Origin: Jimgerdemannia flammicorona
Taxonomy: Eukaryota > Mucoromycota > Endogonomycetes > Endogonales > Endogonaceae
Direction of reading: 5' to 3'
Assembly: GCA_003990745.1 (NCBI GenBank)
Contig: RBNI01002428.1
Location: 1-18,540 of the forward strand
DNA length: 18,540 nucleotides
Shown here: positions 1 to 6,529 of the stretch, one piece after another
Layout of the letters: each line of letters starts with the position of its first letter
Numbering within the stretch: the first letter of the stretch is position 1
Made by a program: the position numbers and the translations under genes
The notes under the pieces: model-generated
Databases searched by the model: none
What the model saw: the letters and a program-made list of their open reading frames with translations, nothing else
What the model was told of the DNA's origin: nothing

Positions 1-912
1 AAAAACAAAAAAAAAAAAAAAAAATTAATATTAGAGAAAAAGTTATACTAGATATCTGAGGATACTGAGATTATAATCTCAAGTATAGACTCTCTATAAA
101 GCTAAACAGTAAGTTTATTAGACTATTCAAAGTTATTATATAAGTCTCTTCAATATCTTTCAAATTCATATTACCAGATACCATCAAGATTTACCCAGTC
201 TTTAATGTTTAATATCTCAAGCAATATAATGAAAAAAAATGACAAACTATTTCCAAATTGAATTATAAAACCCCTAGATTCTATCATTATTAATGCCTAA
301 GAGGAATATAGAGTTCAATAAATTCTTAATAAATATAGCCACAAGAATCACCCAGAATACCTAATTAATTAGAAAGATTATCAATCTATAATACTATATG
401 AGAACTCAAATCAAATCTCCAAAATACTATTAACTTAGTTCAAGAATATGATTCTTTGAAATACTAGTTCAAATACTCCAATATCTATTATTCTCAAACT
501 ATATATTACTCTTTCTGAACACTGTTAAAAGTACTTTTATAATTATTATAAATAAAATCAAAAACTCAGTAAATTAAGATAAAAGAAATACTAACTCTCT
601 AGAAAAATAGCAAAACTAAAAGACAGCCTATTCTTTCGATATCACTGATAGAAAATAAGATATAGATGTTTAAAAAGATTCTTTAGAGGAAATTCACTAG
701 TAGTAAATGATATCAGAATTACTTTCAGTATATAGTATCAAATATATAACTCTTTAATATATAAATTTAATATATTAGGCAACTATACTATAAGTATGAT
801 ACTTTCTGAGAAAAAGGATATTACTGGACTTTTAACCATTTAAATAATATAATAATACTAGACCAAATTAGAAAATCTTGATGAGAATGTCAAAAACTAA
901 GTAGGGGAGAGT
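1..912 (+). mobile_element. Decayed 3' internal region of an LTR retrotransposon
   Basis: AT-rich, CpG-poor DNA with no usable reading frame, starting with an A-rich run (1-24). It ends directly against the LTR start at 913, and its last bases form a purine tract, so I read it as the 3' end of the internal domain of the element whose 3' LTR follows. Around 795-890 a stop-broken frame reads roughly QLYYKYDTF, then EKGYYWTFNHLNN. This faintly resembles the W-x-P...L-x-N end of a chromodomain such as those at the integrase C-terminus of Ty3/gypsy chromoviruses. That resemblance is weak and is only a hint of gypsy affiliation. Confidence 0.45.
901..911 (+). promoter_or_regulatory. Putative polypurine tract before the 3' LTR
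   Basis: GTAGGGGAGAG, one base before the TGTAAG terminus at 913. LTR retrotransposons prime plus-strand DNA from a purine run touching the 3' LTR. This explains why the split LTR copy (913-12123) has no matching 5-bp duplication at its two ends (AGAGT at 908-912, TATAG at 12124-12128): its left flank would be element, not host. Confidence 0.5.
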
Positions 913-1216
913 TGTAAGTACACAATCTCTAAGTCACTGAAATTACACATTACCCTCAGAACAAATTCAGAAATCATCTGCTAGATTACAAAGCTGAGTC
1001 AAACTGAAGTCACAGAATATAAGATTTACAAAAATATAACCTTACTAATTAGAACCAAAAGTATATATAGCAAATATATAATATTTCAAATAGAGAATTA
1101 TAATAAACCAAACAATTAACCTCAACTCTCAACATATACCTAGACATGACCACTAAAGTCTATAACTATATTTATGCTAATATTTAAAATGTCATTATCA
1201 ACTAAGCTATAAGTCC

Positions 1217-1354
1217 TTTTTTTTTTTTTTTTTTTTTATAATCACAAGAATATCCATATTATTATCAAACTATCTATATTATACTAATACAAATAAATCC
1301 CTCACCTAATTTCACAGGGAAGCTCCTTCCTTCTCTCATCATTTCTCTAAAATT
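1217..1354 (-). mobile_element. 5'-truncated LINE copy with poly(A) and 13-bp target duplication
   Basis: A 21-base T run (1217-1237) marks the poly(A) end of a minus-strand insertion. Flanks 1204-1216 and 1355-1367 both derive from the LTR segment GAGCCACACCCCC (seen intact near 4808-4820), blurred by C-to-T change, so they form a 13-bp target duplication. On the minus strand the 42 bases before the poly(A) agree at roughly 70% of positions with the 3' end of the large LINE (3304-11130), including GATAG at one end and TATAAAAA at the other. I infer a dead-on-arrival copy of a related LINE. A SINE remains possible. Confidence 0.6.
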
Positions 1355-1622
1355 GAGTCATAATTTCTCTGCTTCTTATAAATAGCCATAGTCTAGTACT
1401 TCTTTATTTGAGAAGTCTGATAAAATGCTCTGAACATACTTAGTGAGGTCTACTAAATCAGACAAATCTCAAGCTACTACTATATCAGCTGTCTCTTAGA
1501 GAATATAGTGTGACAAACCAAAACGTATCACCCAAATTATATCTTAACCAGATGACATGAACAATTAGGTAGGATGACGTGAATACACAGCATAGTAATC
1601 AGCAACCATTGCTGCGGAAAAC

Positions 1623-1631
1623 TATATAAAT
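1623..1631 (+). promoter_or_regulatory. TATA box, upstream copy
   Basis: TATATAAAT inside the 1.4-kb element. It belongs to a duplicated segment: a run of 'agcaacca...tatataaat..' followed by CAGAGA occurs here and again around 1758-1810. Confidence 0.5.
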
Positions 1632-1661
1632 AGCCAGAGATACCAGAAAGGGTCTGTTTAC

Positions 1662-1733
1662 CTGTATAGACTCTGTACACCATACAGACTCTGTACACTG
1701 TACAGGTCCTGTACACCATATAGACTCTGTACA
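1662..1733. repeat. Four tandem 18-bp units in U3
   Basis: Units 1662-1679, 1680-1697, 1698-1715 and 1716-1733 follow the pattern CCATACAGACTCTGTACA with a few changes. Each carries GTACA. Because 18 is a multiple of three, the minus strand gives a spurious six-residue peptide repeat. Tandem units between two promoter copies are typical of LTR enhancers. Confidence 0.85.
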
Positions 1734-1790
1734 CCTATCATAAGTAGCAGATCTATAGTTAGCCACATAGTAACTGGATAGCAACCAACT

Positions 1791-1799
1791 TATATAAAT
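1791..1799 (+). promoter_or_regulatory. TATA box, downstream copy
   Basis: TATATAAAT, 28 bp upstream of an AATAAA. It is the better candidate for the active core promoter because a poly(A) signal follows at R-region spacing. Confidence 0.5.
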
Positions 1800-1818
1800 T
1801 ACCCCAGAGACAAGAGTG

Positions 1819-1824
1819 AATAAA
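1819..1824 (+). terminator. Poly(A) signal AATAAA in the 1.4-kb element
   Basis: AATAAA shortly downstream of the second TATA box, the usual LTR order of promoter then poly(A) signal. Confidence 0.45.
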
Positions 1825-2114
1825 CCTCAGTCCGAAATTGAATCCAAAAGCAAAAGACAAGTCTGCCTACCACACTTCGAGAGGAACTCTACAGCCACTG
1901 TTAGGAGATTGTGAGCATTGGTCCCCTTTTTCACTCCAGTTCACTTTCCAATATAAAGCTTAAAGATTTGCCACCTAAGTTCAAGGAGAACTTCACCACC
2001 TTTGAAGAACCTGCTGCTTAAGGAATAAGCCGTACTATTGGTATGCTTGCCAGATAAGCCTGAAGAACCCCAGATTCTGCATTCCCAGAGAGCCTTGCCA
2101 CAAGCCAGTCTCTG

Positions 2115-2438
2115 ATGCAACTTCGCAGTAGAGCCAGTCTATCAACGCAACTCTGCGCAAACGAAGCCAGTCTTGACATAACTTGCCAAGAACCCAAGTT
2201 AATATTTCCAGAAGAGTCGGATCTGAAAGAACTCATGCCATCCGAGTTATTCCCAGTTGAAGCTGCCTTTTTCGAGAAATCTGCCAATTCAGGAGAATCC
2301 ATATCATCTGCCAATTTCAAGTTATCTGCATTCCCAGAAGACCTGAGTATTATTCCCAGAAAGTCCAAGTTGCCTGTACCATCCAAGTTATTTGTTGTTC
2401 CCAGTGAGCCCAGTACAGAAGAAACCATGCCAGTATAA
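2115..2438 (+). pseudogene. Unrecognised 107-codon frame, part of a longer broken frame
   Basis: Open from an ATG at 2115 to a TAA at 2436. The same frame reads back to about 1956 with three stops (about 2019-2058). The peptide is rich in Ser, Pro, Glu and Phe, with recurring Pro-Ser/Pro-Glu stretches (PEESDLKELMPSELFP, PEDLSIIPRKSKLPVPSKLF) that reflect a DNA-level repeat of 'cca..aagtta.tt.cc'. No domain is recognised. It may be the start of a gag-like protein or simply non-coding LTR repeat. The opposite-strand frame (2018-2464) is equally long, so coding status is uncertain. Confidence 0.2.
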
Positions 2439-2554
2439 TTCCCAGTAAGAAGAATCTGCGCCATCTTCTATTCCCAAACCACAACTTTTGGAAAATCCAT
2501 GCCAAATCAAGTTATCTGCTAAATTGCCAGATTGTCATGCATAAGAAACCATCG

Positions 2555-2611
2555 CACTTTACAGAGATTATCACACTACACAGAGATCATTACACTATAC
2601 AGAGATCGTCG
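2555..2611. repeat. Three tandem 19-bp units
   Basis: Units 2555-2573, 2574-2592 and 2593-2611 share CACTnnACAGAGATnnTnn. They lie within the 1.4-kb element. Confidence 0.8.
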
Positions 2612-3291
2612 CACCAAGACCATCACCCAGAAATCATATACTTTTGGAAATTATCTCACTACACAAAATTGTACCATTTCCAGTTGACCCAAGAAGGAAG
2701 TCCATTCATGCACAAATCGCCACTACACCCAGAGAACTATCCCAATAAGGAAACCACTCACAGATATCCAGATTGACTATTATACTACTAAACACCAAGG
2801 ACCTCAGGAAATCCTAGAATATTTTGTTGCTTTTTGACAAAGTAACTGGGGGCTCAAGCCAAACTATACCAACCCCCCAACCTTTTAATTTGCCTCTATT
2901 GAGCCGGGCACATTACAATAGTTAACCATTCTGATCTATGACCAAATCAATAACATAATATAAAAACTCAATTACATATACTTAAACTATAGACAGACCT
3001 TTCTCTTACTCCAATGATCACATTCTGCTAATATCTTAAGTTGTATATTATGAAGAATATCTATAATATAATCAAGTTTGATAATAACAAATTTGAAGAC
3101 AATGACTCTTCTGATACTGATATAATCTTTAGCTAAGAATATCTACCAGCTCTGATCATCCTACTAATCTTACCAATTAACTTATAACAGTTTATCACTA
3201 TTTATGAGATCTATTGGGATAATGACCACTGGTATGAGTATCAACCTACAATCATATCAGACTACTTTAACTAAAATAAAGAGATTAGAGA

Positions 3292-3303
3292 ACATCATCT
3301 ATA
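3292..3303. repeat. Left target-site duplication of the LINE
   Basis: ACATCATCTATA here matches ATATCATCTATA at 11131-11142, with one C/T difference of the decay type. Both come from the same point of the old LTR (about 5478-5490 in the young copy). A T/A-rich run, the LINE poly(A) tail read on the other strand, follows at once. Confidence 0.85.
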
Positions 3304-4488
3304 TTTTTTTTTTATTTTTTTTTTATTTTTATAGTCTCTTGAACATTACTATTTTTATCAGTCTATCAAATATAAATATAGTACTCCAGCCCACTATCCA
3401 GCCCCCTATCCAATTCCCCTAGAGGGGTCCCCCCCCACACCCTTATGCTTAAAGACCACCTCACTATCTGCCACTATAACTCTCCCTCCACTCTACCCAC
3501 AAATCTTCTTCACTTACATTACTGATAACCCCCTGCAGACTCTATCCCAGCCACCAATCCATCAATACATCTACCATCAATCCTTTCCATCATACTAGTC
3601 ACTTCCCCAAACTCAATTATCTCTTCTCCTCAAAAACAAACAGCCAGTATCTAGCCAGCCCCATCTATATAGCTAAAGCTCATTTAACTATAAGCTACTT
3701 ATTTCCAATCTCTCCCCCAATCTATCTCTCAAATCTCCCCATATACCTTACTCATCAATCCCCCTACTCACCACTCTCAGTTGAGTTCTAACTGCTAACC
3801 AAAAGTCTCCAAGCACCTCATACTCCCTAAGTCAATATTCTGGTATCTGTATAAAATCTCCTTCCTATTCTACATTATAGTACTTCTAATACTCAAATTG
3901 TCTCCCCTCTATAAGGTGGCCTGAGCTAAAGTTAAGCATGATATTTCTTCTCAGCAAGTACTATTATACTACTCAGAACATAGGCAGCATCTAGTACTAC
4001 ACCTCTACACTCTAGGTCCAGACTCTATTCTAGTCCCATTTTTCTCCAATATCTACTATCTGCCAGCCACTAGACCATACATCCTGTCCTAACCCTCTCT
4101 GGCACTCTACTCTATTACTAATATTGAAGTCAATACAGTTCCATCTCTACATTACCACCCCCTGCCAGCAAAGACTGATATAGTGTACTCTATCAACTAC
4201 CTCTATTAGAAGTTCTTATACTGTATACATCTACTATTCTGAAGCCCAATCAATTACAATAGATCTCCTGACAAGCCTCTTGGTGAAAATCTTATTTCCC
4301 AGATACCTAGCCACTCCCCCTCAGTTCTATAGCTCTCTTCAGCCACTATGTTCTCAGATAATGAAGCCTCTTCAGGAAGTCAACTAGCTAAAGACCTCTT
4401 CTTTCCACTGATAATAACAAAATCCCCCAAATAATCTGACTTCTTCTCTCAGCCCAGATCTAGTCCTAAGCTAGCTTCAAAAGCCTCT
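3304..4488 (-). pseudogene. LINE 3' portion: end of ORF2 and 3' UTR
   Basis: LINE sequence continuing beyond the nested LTR, read from 4488 down to the poly(A) at 3304. Joined across the insertion the frame stays that of ORF2 (about 6532 to 4488), but stops are dense and I could not place conserved thumb, zinc-knuckle or RNase H motifs. A C9 run and a palindromic CCCCTAGAGGGG lie near 3417-3439. CpG is almost absent. Confidence 0.6.
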
Positions 4489-4493
4489 TCATC
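4489..4493. repeat. Left 5-bp target duplication TCATC
   Basis: TCATC immediately before TGTAAG. The same five bases follow CTTACA at 6525-6529. Confidence 0.9.
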
Positions 4494-4566
4494 TGTAAGC
4501 GCACAACCTCCAAGCCACTGAAATCACACGTGATCTCCGAACAAATCTGGAAATCACCTGCAAGAT

Positions 4567-4628
4567 CACAAAGCTGAGTCAAACAGAAGTCACAGTGCAC
4601 AAAGCTGAGTCAATACCAAGTCACAGAA
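4567..4628. repeat. Two tandem 31-bp units with TGAGTCA sites
   Basis: Units start at 4567 and 4598 (CACAAAGCTGAGTCAA...AAGTCACAG). Each contains TGAGTCA (4575-4581, 4606-4612), the classic AP-1/Gcn4 bZIP half-site palindrome. The older LTR has one unit, so copy number varies between elements. Confidence 0.8.
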
Positions 4629-4750
4629 CACAAGATTCACACAAACGGGATCTTACCAATCCAGAACAAATGCATATATACCCAGCCCCAAGATGCATCG
4701 AAACAGAGAACCAAAACAAACAATAACCACAACTTCCAAAAAACACAAAC

Positions 4751-5849
4751 ATGACTACCGAGATCTACAACTGCATCCGTGCTGACATTTGGAATGCCAT
4801 TGTCAACCGAGCCACACCCCCTCTGCCCCTCATGAATATCTACAGCCAAGCACCTCTCTACTTCGTGGAAGCCCGATGGAATGCCCTGAACATGCTTAAC
4901 GAGGCCCACCGGATTGGACAAATCTCAAAGCTACTACCAAATTGACTATCTCCTGGAAGACATGGTTGAACACCACCATGATACAGACATTACCCAGATG
5001 TCTCAACACCAGAAGCTCATTGCCCGCAAACACCGAGAGCTCTTCTACGAGTACAGCACCTTTATTTCCCGCCTCCGAGTTACTACCAGCAAAATGGTTG
5101 CTACCCTGTCCTATGGCCAAATTGATGACATGATACAAGAACTCAACCACAAGTATCTTGAGTATGTTGAAACCACAGACAGAACCTTCCCGCACCCCGA
5201 TGACCACATCCTGCAAATGTCCCAAGTTGGGTATACTATGAAGGACATCTACGATATAATCAACTTCGACAAAGATGAAGCAGAAGACAATGATCCTTCC
5301 AACGCCGACATGATCTCAAGCCAAGGATCTCTCTCAACTCTGATCACACCGCCAACTCTGCTGATGAACTTACAACAGTTCATAACCACATACAAGACTT
5401 ATTGGGACAATGACCACTGACACGAATATCAACCTGCATTCACCCCCGATTACTTCAACTACAATGAAGAGACTGGAGAACACAACCTGTACCTTCAGAC
5501 AACCCTCGAGATTGAACCAACCACTCCACCACCTGAGTATGAACAACACGAACCACAGCCACCAGCTTACTACAACCCCACGACTCATAGTGCTGTAACC
5601 TATAGAAGGTATACAGACAGCGAATCTGATGAAAGCAAAGACAATACACCCCTCCTTCGCCCACCAACACCTTATCCAGCATACGAGACAGACGATGCTA
5701 TTCTGTGGGACAGAGATGAAGTCCCAATGTATTATTATCTCAGCGAACAAGGAGAAGTAATCCGCGAACCACTTTTCCTAGATGACTACTTCATCAGAGA
5801 TGAAGCTATCGATGGTGATGTCATCGAAGACTATCCAGATAGTGCCTAA
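4751..5849 (+). pseudogene. U3-encoded protein of the giant LTR, frameshifted and nonsense-mutated
   Basis: One frame of 366 codons including the stop, from ATG 4751 (MTTEIYNCIRADIWNAI...) to TAA 5847-5849. It is disrupted twice. An extra A in the AAA at 4927-4929 shifts frame; the older copy has AA at 1471-1472. A TGA at 5418-5420 stands where the older copy has TGG (3230-3232). Allowing for both, the whole 1,099-nt span is open. The N-terminal two thirds looks helical and polar. The C-terminal third is Pro- and acid-rich, with two PPxY motifs (PPEY 5529-5540, PPAY 5559-5570), and ends IEDYPDSA. No signal peptide, zinc finger, protease or polymerase motif is visible. I do not recognise the family. 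A gag-like or accessory role is only a guess. Confidence 0.6.
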
Positions 5850-5889
5850 ACCATAAATAGCCTAGCAGTCAGAGTATAGTTAGATTAGC

Positions 5890-5983
5890 CTTGTACAACA
5901 TGACTGTGAACTGACTCAGCCATCAGACGATCTCTTGACATGTCAGATCACACTTGTACTACGTGACTGCATTCCGACTCAGC
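5890..5983. repeat. Duplicated enhancer-like segment with TGACTCA
   Basis: CTTGTACAACATGACTG (5890) recurs imperfectly as CTTGTACTACGTGACTG (5953), followed in each by a GACTCAGC. The first has a full TGACTCA (5912-5918). The older copy (about 11509-11580) lacks a stretch of about 54 bp here, bounded by GCAGTCAG/GCCATCAG. Confidence 0.65.
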
Positions 5984-6037
5984 AAAGCACTTAGTGCTAC
6001 ACCCATATTTAGCATAGTCCAGATAGCCCCTCACTAG

Positions 6038-6045
6038 TATAAATA
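6038..6045 (+). promoter_or_regulatory. LTR TATA box
   Basis: TATAAATA, 189 bp after the ORF stop and 114 bp before AATAAA, in the right order for a U3/R boundary. The older copy has the mutated AATAAATA at about 11630. Confidence 0.6.
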
Positions 6046-6158
6046 CCCCCTCCCCCAGACCTCAGAATCTCAGACTCAAACACACAAGAACATTCCTGAA
6101 TACTTCCCCAAATATCCCCAATACTACTACTCCTAGTATAGCAATATCATGAATAGAG

Positions 6159-6164
6159 AATAAA
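6159..6164 (+). terminator. LTR poly(A) signal AATAAA
   Basis: AATAAA downstream of the TATA box. An AATAAA-rich stretch stands at the same place in the older copy (about 11750-11765). Confidence 0.55.
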
Positions 6165-6307
6165 TCCATTTAAAATACCCCACAAACCACTCTTAAGTAA
6201 ACCCGCCCCTGTTAGGTCCTACTCCTAACCCCGTCACGAAATTTCCTAATTGGGTATTGTCTGCAGCAATACACTAATTCAACTAAGCTGGCCTTAGTTT
6301 CTTAAAC

Positions 6308-6517
6308 TTCCTGAAATACGGAAAATCCTGAACATCCAGAACTAGTCCGAAAAAGGACTTTGGTTGAGACATCAATCCGATCTTGAAATCAATAAGCGTA
6401 GAGGACATACTCCATACGAAATTGATCTTGACCATAAGAAAAATGGTCTTCCAGAATATCTAGAACTTCCAAAAAACCCTTCCAGAACTATGTAACGGTT
6501 ACCCTAAAAAGCAACCC
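6308..6517 (+). other. Row of small stem-loops with A-rich loops in U5
   Basis: TTCC/GGAA around TGAAATAC (6308-6323). AGTCC/GGACT around GAAAAA (6344-6359). GACCA/TGGTC around TAAGAAAAA (6430-6448). GGTT/AACC around ACCCTAAAAAGC (about 6497-6516). All lie in the transcribed R-U5 side of the LTR, so they could be an RNA signal. Several are partly kept in the older copy. Confidence 0.45.
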
Positions 6518-6524
6518 TCTTACA

Positions 6525-6529
6525 TCATC
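6525..6529. repeat. Right 5-bp target duplication TCATC
   Basis: Perfect match to 4489-4493. The LINE sequence resumes directly after it. Confidence 0.9.

Larger units (their letters stand above)
1509..2917 (+). mobile_element. LTR-like insertion of 1.4 kb (solo LTR or truncated element)
   Basis: This segment interrupts the old LTR. It begins TGTGACAAACC, ends CACATTACA, and is flanked by ATAG on both sides (1505-1508, 2918-2921; or ATAGT with an edge shifted by one base). It contains two TATA boxes, an AATAAA and tandem repeats, as expected of U3-R. It keeps CpG and is far less mutated than the surrounding LTR, so it is younger. Two readings are possible. It may be a 1,409-bp solo LTR. Or it may be a 410-bp LTR (1509-1918, ending GTGAGCA) followed by a leader and a gag-like start (frame from 1956 reading KLKDLPPKFKENFTTFEE). 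No second LTR copy is present. Confidence 0.6.
913..3303 (+). mobile_element. Older 3' LTR, left part (RIP-like decay, interrupted)
   Basis: Pieces 913-1216, 1355-1508 and 2918-3303 align in order with 4494-4820, 4810-4965 and 5095-5490 of the better preserved copy. The differences are mostly C-to-T and G-to-A. The left terminus is TGTAAG, as in the young copy. About 130 bp of the LTR (about 4966-5095 of the young copy) is missing here. That segment lies between two ATGGTTG repeats in the young copy, so loss by repeat recombination is likely. This copy has one unit of the 31-bp TGAGTCA repeat where the young copy has two. It keeps TGG at 3230-3232, where the young copy has a stop codon. Confidence 0.85.
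4494..6524 (+). mobile_element. Giant solo LTR (2,031 bp) carrying an internal ORF
   Basis: Inverted termini TGTAAG...CTTACA and a perfect 5-bp duplication show a complete integration. The order inside is LTR-like: 5' tandem TGAGTCA repeats, a 365-codon frame (4751-5849), further enhancer-like repeats, a TATA box (6038), AATAAA (6159) and a 360-bp hairpin-rich U5-like segment. There is no internal domain and no smaller repeated LTR at its own ends. The other copy of the same unit (913-12123) is preceded by a purine tract, so I read both as LTRs and this one as a solo LTR left by recombination. The alternative is a short non-autonomous element. It keeps CpG and is the youngest insertion in the stack. 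Confidence 0.8.

Noticed and set aside
1537..1784. Minus-strand frames with a MVYR-type peptide repeat
   Set aside because: Produced by the 18-bp tandem repeat in an LTR-like region. Two frames are open at once, with no gene context.
2018..2464. Minus-strand 148-codon frame
   Set aside because: Overlaps an equally long plus-strand frame in repetitive DNA. No motif or promoter.
2555..2611. CRISPR-like array
   Set aside because: Three 19-bp units are directly adjacent with no spacers, in a eukaryotic LTR-like element.
5620..5640. CTGATGA followed by GAAA-like bases as a second hammerhead
   Set aside because: Lies in the LTR ORF. There is no stem II between CTGATGA and GAAA and no partner stems. 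Other CTGATGA or CTGANGA hits (about 5338, 7268, 15310 minus, 15620) also lack the required stems.
5370..5750. Minus-strand frames within the giant LTR
   Set aside because: Antisense of the LTR ORF. The two-lesion plus-strand frame is supported by the older copy.
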